Part shown: positions 1-7,088 of the stretch, in pieces | Numbering within the stretch: the stretch's first letter is position 1 | Layout: the number at the start of each line of letters is the position of its first letter | The notes under the pieces: model-generated | What the model was told of the DNA's origin: nothing | Seen by the model: only the letters and a program-made list of their open reading frames with translations | Databases searched by the model: none | NCBI GenBank assembly: GCA_030747885.1 | Contig: JASLJW010000074.1 | Coordinates: forward strand, 1 to 13,692 | Direction: 5' to 3' | Source of the DNA: Candidatus Thalassarchaeaceae archaeon | Lineage (GTDB): Archaea; Thermoplasmatota; Poseidoniia; Poseidoniales; Thalassarchaeaceae | DNA length: 13,692 bases | Program-made: the position numbers and the translations under genes

Positions 1-1286
1 GGGCCAATGAAACTGGTTACTAAACCTACGAATAACGCTAATGCAACCATGTAGGGCGCGGCTATTGCCATAAATCCAAGAATTCGATAAACGAAAAATT
101 CGGCTCGATGAATTGGTTTTCCTACCAGATAATACATTGTACCAGATGCCATCTCATCACGAATTAATCCAGTTGCTAAAAATAAGGGAATGAATATGCC
201 TAGGAGGAACAAAAAGGCAACTTTCCCCACAGCTAAAACGAAACCACGATGTAGTGATTCCAAAACGAAATCCTGTTCAGAAGGATCTTCATCGACCAAA
301 TTATCTGCTTCAATCGAAACTAGATTTCCTTCTTCGTCAAACACCAATTCAACATCACATTCTATTCCATTTCGATTAGAATCAGAATTGCGCCACTCAT
401 TTCCAAGCCAAAAATCTGGATCTTGTTCAAAGGACGTAGGTGAATCCCAATCCATCAAACAATCTCCATCGTCATCGAATCCTTGACTGGTGTTTCCAGA
501 AGAGATATCTATGTCAAACCCATCCTCATCAATATACATTGAAGGAGGATCCATAGGAATTGGATCTTCTGAAACCCCTACAAATTCACCCCATTCAAGA
601 TAGGAATACCAATGATCTTGATCAATCCCCACAGTCCCATTAACATGGATTAATCCATTGAATCTGATATCATCATCAGAGGTTAAACAAGAACGCCCCG
701 ATTGCAAATCATATTGTTCTTCATAATCGGTACATGTGGATAAATTCTCAGTCTCTACCCATACTCCATTCTGAGTAGGAGAGGGTGTTCCAATCCAACT
801 ATACGAGGTGATTATTGCATTCCCTCGATATGTATGATTCCCAGTATGGTCCTCTTCATTCCAACCTAACCACTCTTCACTGATGAAAATTCCAGAACCA
901 GGGAATTCTGCACTGTTCCAATCTGATGTACCCCATTTTCGTTCCTGACCTAGTGGGTAACCATCCTCATCCCAATCTACTGAATCACCATCGTCATCAA
1001 CTGGCTCTAATCCCTCAACCATTGCTTCTGCGTATGTTGCAAGTAATAACAACATCAGAAGAAAACCTATGGTGGCTATTACCCAAGTAGATGCTCTAAC
1101 CCGAAGTTGTCGTGCCGTAAATTCGATAACTGCTCCAGCCTTTCTATCAAGGCCGCTCCAAACACTATTGAGAATTCTTCTTTCCGGAAGAACAGGAATA
1201 TTCGCTGTTTGGGAGACTGACTTATTTTCTACTAATGACTGTGACATTGAATTTGAAGATTCAAGATTACGCTGTTTTTCAGTCAT
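1..1286 (-). CDS. ABC-2 type permease with large Asp-rich extracytoplasmic insert (partial, C-terminus off the left edge)
   Basis: The frame is open from the ATG at 1286 to the window edge (428 residues, no stop seen). It is probably a membrane subunit of an exporter. A cytoplasmic N-terminus of about 66 residues is followed by TM1 (about 67-86), then a hydrophilic stretch at 87-345, then TM2 (349-372) and TM3 (403-424). After TM2 comes the ABC-2 permease motif LIRDEMASGT...KPIHRAEFF (374-398), which matches permease A at 2269-3312 (ISEDRAHGT...RPINRLDY). The insert is very acidic, with calcium-loop-like patches DDDGDSVDWDEDG (97-109), DEDGFDID (253-260) and DDDGDCLMDWD (271-281), and four cysteines (185, 200, 276, 310). 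Orientation by the positive-inside rule puts the insert outside the cell. The start overlaps the stop of ATPase B (ATGA), so translation is probably coupled. Membrane role is confident. Substrate is unknown, and calcium binding is an inference. Confidence 0.85.
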   Translation of the reverse strand, partial: MTEKQRNLESSNSMSQSLVENKSVSQTANIPVLPERRILNSVWSGLDRKAGAVIEFTARQLRVRASTWVIATIGFLLMLLLLATYAEAMVEGLEPVDDDGDSVDWDEDGYPLGQERKWGTSDWNSAEFPGSGIFISEEWLGWNEEDHTGNHTYRGNAIITSYSWIGTPSPTQNGVWVETENLSTCTDYEEQYDLQSGRSCLTSDDDIRFNGLIHVNGTVGIDQDHWYSYLEWGEFVGVSEDPIPMDPPSMYIDEDGFDIDISSGNTSQGFDDDGDCLMDWDSPTSFEQDPDFWLGNEWRNSDSNRNGIECDVELVFDEEGNLVSIEADNLVDEDPSEQDFVLESLHRGFVLAVGKVAFLFLLGIFIPLFLATGLIRDEMASGTMYYLVGKPIHRAEFFVYRILGFMAIAAPYMVALALFVGLVTSFIG

Positions 1287-2272
1287 GATCTACCCTCCAT
1301 CAAATATGCAAGTAAACTCTCTAGATTGTCGTCTGGATTCTGAATGGAAGAAACCCTCAATCCAGAGGAAGTAATCAATGACGGGAGAATAGAATGGACC
1401 GCATTCAAATCATTGGTCTGAATTTCTAATTGATGAGGGAGAGGAAATCGAACACCATGAACTTCATCCACTACAAGAGTTCGTGCAGCTAACTCTCTGG
1501 GTGTATCAGTAGTTAGGAGAATTCGATGAGGGTGTTTATCCAACATCCCCCTGATGGCATGTAAATTCCCTAAAGCAAGTAAACGACCATTATGGAGAAT
1601 GACAATCTGCTCTGTAATCCTCTCGATCTCAGAAAGAATATGGCTAGATACAACCACAGTCTTACCCATCGAACCAAGTTCTCGAATTACGTTCATGATT
1701 GTCGTTCTTGCAACAGGATCACATCCTTGGAGGGGTTCATCAAGTATGATTAAATCGGGATCGTTAACTAAAGCATGCGCAATCTTCACTCGTTGCCGCA
1801 TGCCTTTGCTATACTTGCCAATCTGCTTGTGTGCAACATCAGAGAGGTTGACGAATTCTAACACGTGGTCGGCTCGTGCTGAAGCTTCATCTCTAGTGAA
1901 GCCATATAGGCGTGCCAATGTAGTTACAAAGTCATGACCAGTCATCCAATCATAGAGTTTCTCGCCCTCTGAAACATATCCTACTCGAGAATAAGGCGCA
2001 GCATTACGCCAAGGATCAATGCCAAACAAACGAACTGTACCTTGGCTAGGCTTAAGACGACCAACTAAAATCTTGAAAAGAGTGCTTTTTCCGGCTCCAT
2101 TAGGGCCAAGAATTCCTGTAACTCCTCCACCAATTGCAAGGCTCACATCATTCAAACCGATAACTTGCCCATACCACTTGGAAACATGATCCAACATCAA
2201 CGCTGGAACAGAATTATCGACTGGAATCTCCATTGGTACTGGTTCACCAACTTGTTCTGGGTCTGGAATCAT
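1283..2272 (-). CDS. ABC transporter ATP-binding protein (ATPase B)
   Basis: Cytoplasmic ATPase of an ABC-2 type exporter, CcmA/NatA-like in style, 329 residues. Walker A is GPNGAGKST (56-64), the signature is a variant YSKGMRQR (154-161), Walker B is LIILDEP with catalytic Glu179, and the switch His is His211 in SSH. The D-loop reads QGCDP rather than the common NGLDP. A C-terminal region of about 90 residues follows the nucleotide-binding domain, as in many ABC-2 ATPases. The ATG at 2272 overlaps the stop of permease A in an ATGA, and its own stop overlaps the start of permease B, so the order ATPase-permease is tightly packed. Met14 and Met26 are alternative starts, but the overlap favours the first. 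The substrate cannot be read from the sequence. Confidence 0.93.
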   Translation of the reverse strand: MIPDPEQVGEPVPMEIPVDNSVPALMLDHVSKWYGQVIGLNDVSLAIGGGVTGILGPNGAGKSTLFKILVGRLKPSQGTVRLFGIDPWRNAAPYSRVGYVSEGEKLYDWMTGHDFVTTLARLYGFTRDEASARADHVLEFVNLSDVAHKQIGKYSKGMRQRVKIAHALVNDPDLIILDEPLQGCDPVARTTIMNVIRELGSMGKTVVVSSHILSEIERITEQIVILHNGRLLALGNLHAIRGMLDKHPHRILLTTDTPRELAARTLVVDEVHGVRFPLPHQLEIQTNDLNAVHSILPSLITSSGLRVSSIQNPDDNLESLLAYLMEGRS

Positions 2273-3312
2273 TCTCTAGTCACCTCCAGACTATTCACTC
2301 TAACCGAAATAATGTACAACGATACTACATTCATTGCTAGAAGAGAAACTGCAGAGAAGGCCACAGGGTGGTCATAACCCGAATTTATTCCCATGACTAA
2401 TTGGCCAATATGGGCAAGATTATCATAAGGGCTTAGAATGTAAACAATGCTTCTTTCAAATAAACTATCGATAAGGAATGCCACCAATTTTGTCCCCAAG
2501 ATAATCGACAAAAAACCAACAGCTGGGAAGAACTTTCCCTTAGAGACAGAAGATAATGCCATTCCAATAGAGGTGTATGTAAATATCAGGATAATACTGA
2601 TACCTAATCCAGAAATAAACAGTGGAAATGAATCAAACAGATACGCCCAACCATGACCCTCAACAACAATGGCCAAGGAATAATATGAGACATAGGTTAG
2701 AAGAATCACACCACCTAGAATACTAGCGACTGAAAGATACTTCATTATCGCATAATCAAGACGATTGATTGGTCTTGAGAAGTAAATTGCAGAGGTTCCA
2801 TGTGCTCGATCTTCAGATATCATTCCGCCAATAATCAAAGCAGTTAGTAATGGCCACCAAAGTGCATTTCTAGGGAAAAAGCCCAGAATCTTTGCATAAA
2901 TATTGTTTCGATTCAATCCAAAGGGCCTCATTATTTCGGGTTCTCCAATCAATGAACCTAGAATCAAGAAACCAAGAGTACTCATGGAAGAAATGAGTAT
3001 GAAAAGAACGGCTAAACGGATAAAAGGGTGATAATATCGATGTCCTTTGGAGGTAATCATTCCGTAGACATGATGCCGATAGATAGCATAATTACGAGCC
3101 CATCGTGGACCCAATGTCCCCCTCCATGGACGATACACGCTGTTGAAAATTGTACCAGCTTCAACTTGGCCTTGTGAGACTGCTGCAAATGCATTTTCAT
3201 CTCCATCTCCTGAGCCAAAAGCGGCCTCCATGCGAGTGACTCCAAGAGGATTCTCCGCTTCTACAGTGCCTGGTTCCCCCTCCACTGAATCATCTGGAAT
3301 TGGTTCAGTCAA
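2269..3312 (-). CDS. ABC-2 type permease (permease A)
   Basis: Integral membrane subunit of 347 residues. About 95 hydrophilic residues at the N-terminus (acidic for the first 40) precede six predicted membrane segments, near 98-122, 149-165, 193-217, 228-253, 261-283 and 316-337. The cytoplasmic coupling motif ISEDRAHGT...SRPINRLDY (165-187) is typical of ABC-2/NosY-like permeases and is shared with permease B. The start codon is TTG at 3312, overlapping the ATPase A stop as TTGA. A GGGGGTG SD with a 7-nt spacer supports it; the next ATG is at residue 28. Permease A lacks the long external insert of permease B. Function as an exporter subunit is well supported. The cargo is unknown. Confidence 0.9.
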   Translation of the reverse strand: MTEPIPDDSVEGEPGTVEAENPLGVTRMEAAFGSGDGDENAFAAVSQGQVEAGTIFNSVYRPWRGTLGPRWARNYAIYRHHVYGMITSKGHRYYHPFIRLAVLFILISSMSTLGFLILGSLIGEPEIMRPFGLNRNNIYAKILGFFPRNALWWPLLTALIIGGMISEDRAHGTSAIYFSRPINRLDYAIMKYLSVASILGGVILLTYVSYYSLAIVVEGHGWAYLFDSFPLFISGLGISIILIFTYTSIGMALSSVSKGKFFPAVGFLSIILGTKLVAFLIDSLFERSIVYILSPYDNLAHIGQLVMGINSGYDHPVAFSAVSLLAMNVVSLYIISVRVNSLEVTRE

Positions 3313-4328
3313 ATTGAGGCACCCCCAAGAGAACCATCGCCAATAACGCGAGAATCAGAAGTTGAATTCAACAATTCAGAGGCACTACGAGTCCCGTAAC
3401 CTAATTTATCCATGATAAGTAAGAAAAGATCTTCAAGACTGGGTTCATATTCTTCCATCTGCCTAATTTGTACTGAAGTCTTGGCAGCACATTCTAAAAT
3501 CAGGTCAACAGTGGAATCATCTTCCCTGAGTATTCGCATCACTCGACCTAATCTACGAACGGTCAAACCAGCATCTTTCAACTGCTGCTCCATCTTACTA
3601 GCGCCACCCCAAACTGAAATTTCTATCTCTCGATCAATTTGCCGTGCTAAATCTTCAATTCTCCGATGAACAACAACTCTTCCTTTGTGAATCATAATTA
3701 CACGGTCACAAACCATCTGAACATCATCCATCAAATGACTACTCATTAGGATTGAACGACCTCCGTCACTAACGATATTGAAAAGAGTATCAAGCATGAA
3801 TCCACGATGTTCCTGATCAAGACCATTGGACGGTTCATCTACGATGAGTAATTCAGGATCATGAATTATCGCGCAAGCAAGTTTCGCCGATTGTTGCATC
3901 CCCGTAGAGAATGTTCCAATCTTCCTGTATCGTTGGTCACGTAGGCCCACGTACTCCATTACTTCATGAGTTCGTTGATTAGCTACAGGGGGTGCCATCC
4001 CAAGAAGTTCCCCCGCATAACGAACTTGATCTACGGCATTCAAATCTGGATTCAATGTATCATACTCGGCCATATATCCAATCTTGCTTCTGATTGCGTG
4101 ACCTTCGGTTCGAATATCGTGACCTAACACTTTTCCTTCACCAGAAGTAATCTGAATTAAACCCAAAAGTGTCTTGATGAGAGTAGATTTTCCAGCACCA
4201 TTTGGACCAAGTAAACCTATTGATCCATGTGGTAATTGAATATCGACATTATCTAGTGCAATATGGGGTCCGTAATTCTTGGTCAGGCTCTTGGCCTCAA
4301 TGAGCCAATCACTATTCACTGAGACCAA
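3309..4328 (-). CDS. ABC transporter ATP-binding protein (ATPase A)
   Basis: Cytoplasmic ATPase, 339 residues, first gene of the four-gene ABC-2 cluster. Walker A is GPNGAGKST (41-49), the Q-loop region reads GYMAEYD (84-90, Glu in place of Gln as in CcmA-like proteins), the signature is FSTGMQQ (140-146), Walker B is LLIVDEP with catalytic Glu165, and the switch His is 198 in SSH. A C-terminal extension (about 225-339) follows the nucleotide-binding domain, with a Ser/Gly-rich tail. The start is probably TTG at 4328, because GAGGT lies 7 nt upstream; GTG at codon 4 is the alternative. The stop overlaps the start of permease A. A 59-nt gap separates it from the TGT gene upstream. I see no TATA box there, so read-through from TGT is possible. 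Confidence 0.93.
   Translation of the reverse strand: MVSVNSDWLIEAKSLTKNYGPHIALDNVDIQLPHGSIGLLGPNGAGKSTLIKTLLGLIQITSGEGKVLGHDIRTEGHAIRSKIGYMAEYDTLNPDLNAVDQVRYAGELLGMAPPVANQRTHEVMEYVGLRDQRYRKIGTFSTGMQQSAKLACAIIHDPELLIVDEPSNGLDQEHRGFMLDTLFNIVSDGGRSILMSSHLMDDVQMVCDRVIMIHKGRVVVHRRIEDLARQIDREIEISVWGGASKMEQQLKDAGLTVRRLGRVMRILREDDSTVDLILECAAKTSVQIRQMEEYEPSLEDLFLLIMDKLGYGTRSASELLNSTSDSRVIGDGSLGGASI
3320..3326 (-). promoter_or_regulatory. Shine-Dalgarno site deciding the TTG start of permease A
   Basis: On the minus strand GGGGGTG lies inside the 3' end of the ATPase A gene, followed by a 7-nt spacer (CCTCAAT) and then TTG at 3312. The spacing is normal for an SD. The start overlaps the upstream stop by 4 nt, which fits coupled translation from a non-ATG codon. 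Confidence 0.6.
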
Positions 4329-4335
4329 ACTGCCT

Positions 4336-4340
4336 ACCTC
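4336..4340 (-). promoter_or_regulatory. Shine-Dalgarno site for the TTG start of ATPase A
   Basis: GAGGT on the minus strand, 7 nt before TTG at 4328. It supports a non-ATG start for the first ABC gene. The rest of the 59-nt gap (4329-4387) shows no convincing TATA box or terminator. Confidence 0.55.
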
Positions 4341-4387
4341 GGGCGCAAATCATCCGAGACGACACTTGAATCAACCGACGGAATGAG

Positions 4388-6457
4388 TCATTGTGAATCA
4401 TCACTCTTGATTCCTCCTCGAACTCTGACTGCTATACCTTTAGAAAAACTACGAATTTCAGATGGGAGGCATCTTGAGATGCCATGGGCGATTAGATTGC
4501 CACTAGAATCCTGAATTAGACATGCCAATCCTGGAGCGATGTTTTCATCTACATCTTCGATAAAACCGTGAATCACATTCCGGCCATCTTGAACATAAGG
4601 AATGGCATCGCTTTTTAGCACCAATCTAGGAGTCCCAGACCCCAATGAATGGAGATCTTTTGCTCCTTCATTTGTTAATGAAATACCACCATCATGTAGG
4701 CGCGGAGATAGTACGTGGCGGCCATCAGAAGTAAACACATTTCTGATTCGACCAGTGGATGAACGGCCTACAGTCATACCATCTAACCAATCAGAGGTCA
4801 TTTTCCTAGATGCCCCCAATAAGACCGAACATTTAGCTGAAATTTGACTAAATTCTAACCATTCAAAAATTCGGATTCTATCTTCTTTGTCTATCGACTC
4901 ATCTGAACTAGTTAGGTGATGTATATTTTGTGAATCAAAACCGAGAGATTTGAGAACGTCATTAGATGGAGAAGAAAGTGATGACCACGTATTTTCTGAA
5001 GCTTGAATGTGACATAGAGGGGCCCAATCCTCAAGGTCAAATGGGAGGAGACCATTAGGGGTTTGAATAATTGGTATTAGGCTAGGATTATGGAAAAGAG
5101 CACGTATAACATCGTTCTTTACCGAATCACGCCATGGAGGTCGGCCAGACGTAATTAGTAACAATTCAGGATTAGTAATGGATTCACCTTTCCAATCGGA
5201 AAGGGGGGGAGTCCAACGTTCTCTAATCAGGCGATTTGCATGAATCAGATGGGGGCGAGAAATTGAATCCTCTGTCCATCGCTCAGAACCAGGCCTTACA
5301 GGTGAAGAGGAAAACACAATCTGAGATTTTGAAGAATCATTCTCCCCCATCAAGTGCTCTTTAAGAAATAGAAATGCTTCTCTCAATTCAGGACTAGAAT
5401 GACTACGCTGTTCTACCAAAGACCAAATCTTTCCTGAACGAACTGCTTCCCGACATCTAGCAAGTTCTGCCTGTGTTGCCTCAAGGTTGTACCTAGCAAG
5501 TAAATCTGTTCGAGCATTCTTCTCCATAGCCCTCACATCTGATGGTGAAATCCCATTTAGAACTCGGGAAGTAAAGGGCCATTCCTTGAGGTTCTCTATC
5601 CTAACAGTCCCATCAGGAGTCAAAAGACGCCCGTCTCTGGCAAAAAGTGCATATGCAGCACTATCAAACAAATCTACTCCTAGTGCGATACACATTGGAA
5701 ATAACATTGGATGCCCACATCCAAACATATGAATCGGACGATTAACAGGGATTGTTTTCCTAACTGCAAGAATAATCCTTGCTAGTTCAAGATAACGATG
5801 TTGCTCCATAATTGGAACTATACCTCCTATTGGGTGAACAGAAAATCCTCGGAAAGGTCCATTGACAGAACCCATCAGTTCTGCGCTTTCTGATCTAAGC
5901 GAAGTATGTAATCCCCCTTGTATTGGACCATTTAGGAGCAAATCACTCCCCGCTTCAACCAAAGACGGTAGGGCTCTTTTTACCGTCTGCTCAACAGCTT
6001 CCTTCAATTCTTCAATTGATTGATCAGGGCGGCCAAAAACATCTAACATCGTCCCAATATCTACTCCAATATCTCTCTGGAATGCAACAATCTCCTCTAC
6101 TCCAACATCAATGTCTCCATATACATATGACTGGAAGGTCCCTGAATCAGTAACAATGATACCAGGGAAATCGAGTAACTTGTGAACACCCTCCTTGAGG
6201 GCGGGATTCTTCAATTTCTCATGTTTCCAAATTACATAGGAATTAGTAATTAATGCCTGGACACCAAATTCATCCCACATCTCTCGAGGCTCTATTGTAC
6301 GAATATTGGGATTAACAACAGGAAGCAACATTGGAGTCTGGAGAGTTCCATGCTTGGTGAAAAGACGGCCGATACGGGCAACTCCATCTCTCTCAAGAAT
6401 TTCGAATTTACCCAAATCTTGTTCTCGGCAAGGGGTGGTGTCAAACGTGCTCCCCAT
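4388..6457 (-). CDS. tgtA: Archaeal-type tRNA-guanine transglycosylase (archaeosine pathway) lacking zinc ligands
   Basis: Predicted to exchange guanine for preQ0 at position 15 of tRNA, the first tRNA step to archaeosine. It has 689 residues, longer than the roughly 580 of Pyrococcus TGT. The catalytic domain spans about 16-370: LLPVVNPN (44-51), general acid/base Asp104 in TDSGTFQ, NGPIQGG (176-182), GCGHPMLF (246-253), and the nucleophile Asp265 in LFDSAAYALFA. The zinc site is gone: where the family has PCxCxxC and later HN, this has PFTSRVL (294-300) and YN (323-324), so all four ligands are replaced at exact spacing. Residues about 428-510 resemble the ArcS/DUF5591 region, with its PC...KPY..S..H motif degraded. 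A PUA domain fills 608-682. The GGAGG before the ATG is only 3 nt away, so the exact start is less certain. The family is sure. Activity is not. Confidence 0.9.
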   Translation of the reverse strand: MGSTFDTTPCREQDLGKFEILERDGVARIGRLFTKHGTLQTPMLLPVVNPNIRTIEPREMWDEFGVQALITNSYVIWKHEKLKNPALKEGVHKLLDFPGIIVTDSGTFQSYVYGDIDVGVEEIVAFQRDIGVDIGTMLDVFGRPDQSIEELKEAVEQTVKRALPSLVEAGSDLLLNGPIQGGLHTSLRSESAELMGSVNGPFRGFSVHPIGGIVPIMEQHRYLELARIILAVRKTIPVNRPIHMFGCGHPMLFPMCIALGVDLFDSAAYALFARDGRLLTPDGTVRIENLKEWPFTSRVLNGISPSDVRAMEKNARTDLLARYNLEATQAELARCREAVRSGKIWSLVEQRSHSSPELREAFLFLKEHLMGENDSSKSQIVFSSSPVRPGSERWTEDSISRPHLIHANRLIRERWTPPLSDWKGESITNPELLLITSGRPPWRDSVKNDVIRALFHNPSLIPIIQTPNGLLPFDLEDWAPLCHIQASENTWSSLSSPSNDVLKSLGFDSQNIHHLTSSDESIDKEDRIRIFEWLEFSQISAKCSVLLGASRKMTSDWLDGMTVGRSSTGRIRNVFTSDGRHVLSPRLHDGGISLTNEGAKDLHSLGSGTPRLVLKSDAIPYVQDGRNVIHGFIEDVDENIAPGLACLIQDSSGNLIAHGISRCLPSEIRSFSKGIAVRVRGGIKSDDSQ

Positions 6458-6508
6458 GGCCCTCCGCAGACCTTGGCAGTGAAGACCCTTGTGATGATTG
6501 ATAGAATC

Positions 6509-6985
6509 TTAACAGAAGGTCACACCACTTTTCTTTAACAAGAATTCTCTCACTATGCCATCATAATGTTCGAGAATCCCAATATCAAAAAGAATTGATT
6601 GAATATGATCATCAGATAGTAAATCATTCTGAATTCCAGATAGTGTATTTGGGGCAGCCCCACACGCAACACAGGCTCCATCTAAGCCAATTACAAGCCG
6701 AACTGATTCACCATCAACTTCTCCCTCTCTTACAGTTAATGCTCCACCATGACCTGTTAATGCTGCACGTACCTCACCTAGACGAGCCATTAGGGAAGGG
6801 ACAAGATCTGGATGAATTCCTTCAGGGCGAGAGAAATCAGAATCACCCACTAATTCCACAATTTGGAGTGCTAGTACTCGAGCATCCTCACGAGGGTCAA
6901 CAACTTCTTGGAGTCGTCGGGATGCTTCTTCATTCATCTGGAGTCTAATTTGGGCCCGATATTCTTCTGCGAGTTCATCAGACAT
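6509..6985 (-). CDS. NifU C-terminal-domain (Nfu-type) Fe-S cluster protein
   Basis: Probably a scaffold or carrier that accepts an Fe-S cluster and hands it to target proteins in the cytoplasm. It has 158 residues. The NifU domain spans about 65-140 with HGGALTV (79-85), the cluster-binding pair GACVACGAAPNTL (Cys105 and Cys108), and the usual GIQNDLL after it. An N-terminal charged helical region of about 60 residues (with VDPREDA) precedes the domain, and the protein ends in Cys158, which is not part of the family motif. The ATG at 6985 has GAGGT 6 nt upstream. It is divergent from the suf operon across about 100 bp, which fits a shared Fe-S role, and it lies 51 nt upstream of the TGT gene on the same strand. 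The family call is firm. Its targets are unknown. Confidence 0.9.
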   Translation of the reverse strand: MSDELAEEYRAQIRLQMNEEASRRLQEVVDPREDARVLALQIVELVGDSDFSRPEGIHPDLVPSLMARLGEVRAALTGHGGALTVREGEVDGESVRLVIGLDGACVACGAAPNTLSGIQNDLLSDDHIQSILFDIGILEHYDGIVREFLLKKSGVTFC

Positions 6986-7003
6986 ACTTCTACCTCATTC
7001 TAC

Positions 7004-7033
7004 TCTAGAGGGGGTATGCAATTAATCTAGAGG
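7004..7033. repeat. Pair of 8-bp direct repeats TCTAGAGG, 22 bp apart
   Basis: TCTAGAGG occurs at 7004-7011 and again at 7026-7033. The start-to-start distance of 22 bp is close to two helical turns. Each copy contains the palindromic core TCTAGA, extended to CTCTAGAG in the first. Placement between divergent Fe-S genes makes an operator plausible. No regulator is identified here. Confidence 0.45.
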
Positions 7034-7062
7034 ATGGTTGATACACGTAGTTCATAAAGGGC

Positions 7063-7070
7063 AAATATTT
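7063..7070 (+). promoter_or_regulatory. Candidate TATA box for the suf operon
   Basis: AAATATTT, a perfect palindrome. Its centre lies about 23 nt before the ATG at 7089, close to the usual archaeal TATA-to-transcription-start distance. With no SD nearby, this suggests a leaderless or nearly leaderless sufC mRNA. It would place the in-frame GTG at 7080 upstream of, or at, the transcript start. Confidence 0.45.
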
Positions 7071-7088
7071 CGTTGATTTGTGAATAAT

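Larger units (their letters stand above)
6986..7088. promoter_or_regulatory. Divergent promoter region between the Nfu-type gene and the suf operon
   Basis: About 100 bp separates two divergently transcribed Fe-S genes, so both promoters should lie here. The plus-strand side has an AT-rich TATA-like element near 7063-7070 and no clear SD before sufC. The minus-strand side has an SD (GAGGT) before the ATG at 6985 and several weak AT-rich candidates, none decisive. Two copies of TCTAGAGG lie between the genes. Joint regulation is an inference from the layout. Confidence 0.6.

Noticed and set aside
190..486. Ser-rich 98-codon plus-strand frame
   Set aside because: It is antisense to the acidic external domain of permease B, whose frame is open across 1-1286 with clear membrane segments. 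The low-complexity composition is a mirror of Asp/Glu codons.
4329..4387. Terminator or promoter between the TGT gene and ATPase A
   Set aside because: I found only a short imperfect palindrome (TTGATTCAA) and no T-run or TATA box, so neither can be supported.
5203..5209. Run of seven identical bases (C7 on the coding strand) in the TGT gene as a phase-variable tract
   Set aside because: The run is short and lies in a linker (TPPLSDW). The frame continues cleanly through the PUA domain, so there is no evidence of slippage.
5487..6153. Plus-strand frames inside the TGT gene
   Set aside because: They lie opposite the most conserved part of the TGT catalytic domain and show no family features.
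4388..6457. ArcS (TgtA2) as the primary identity of the 689-residue protein
   Set aside because: ArcS is known to lack the TGT catalytic aspartates. Here both are present in intact TGT motifs, so TgtA is the better name despite the ArcS-like middle region.
6595..6948. 117-codon plus-strand frame rich in His, Leu and Gln
   Set aside because: Antisense shadow of the Nfu-type gene, with no recognisable domain and no SD.
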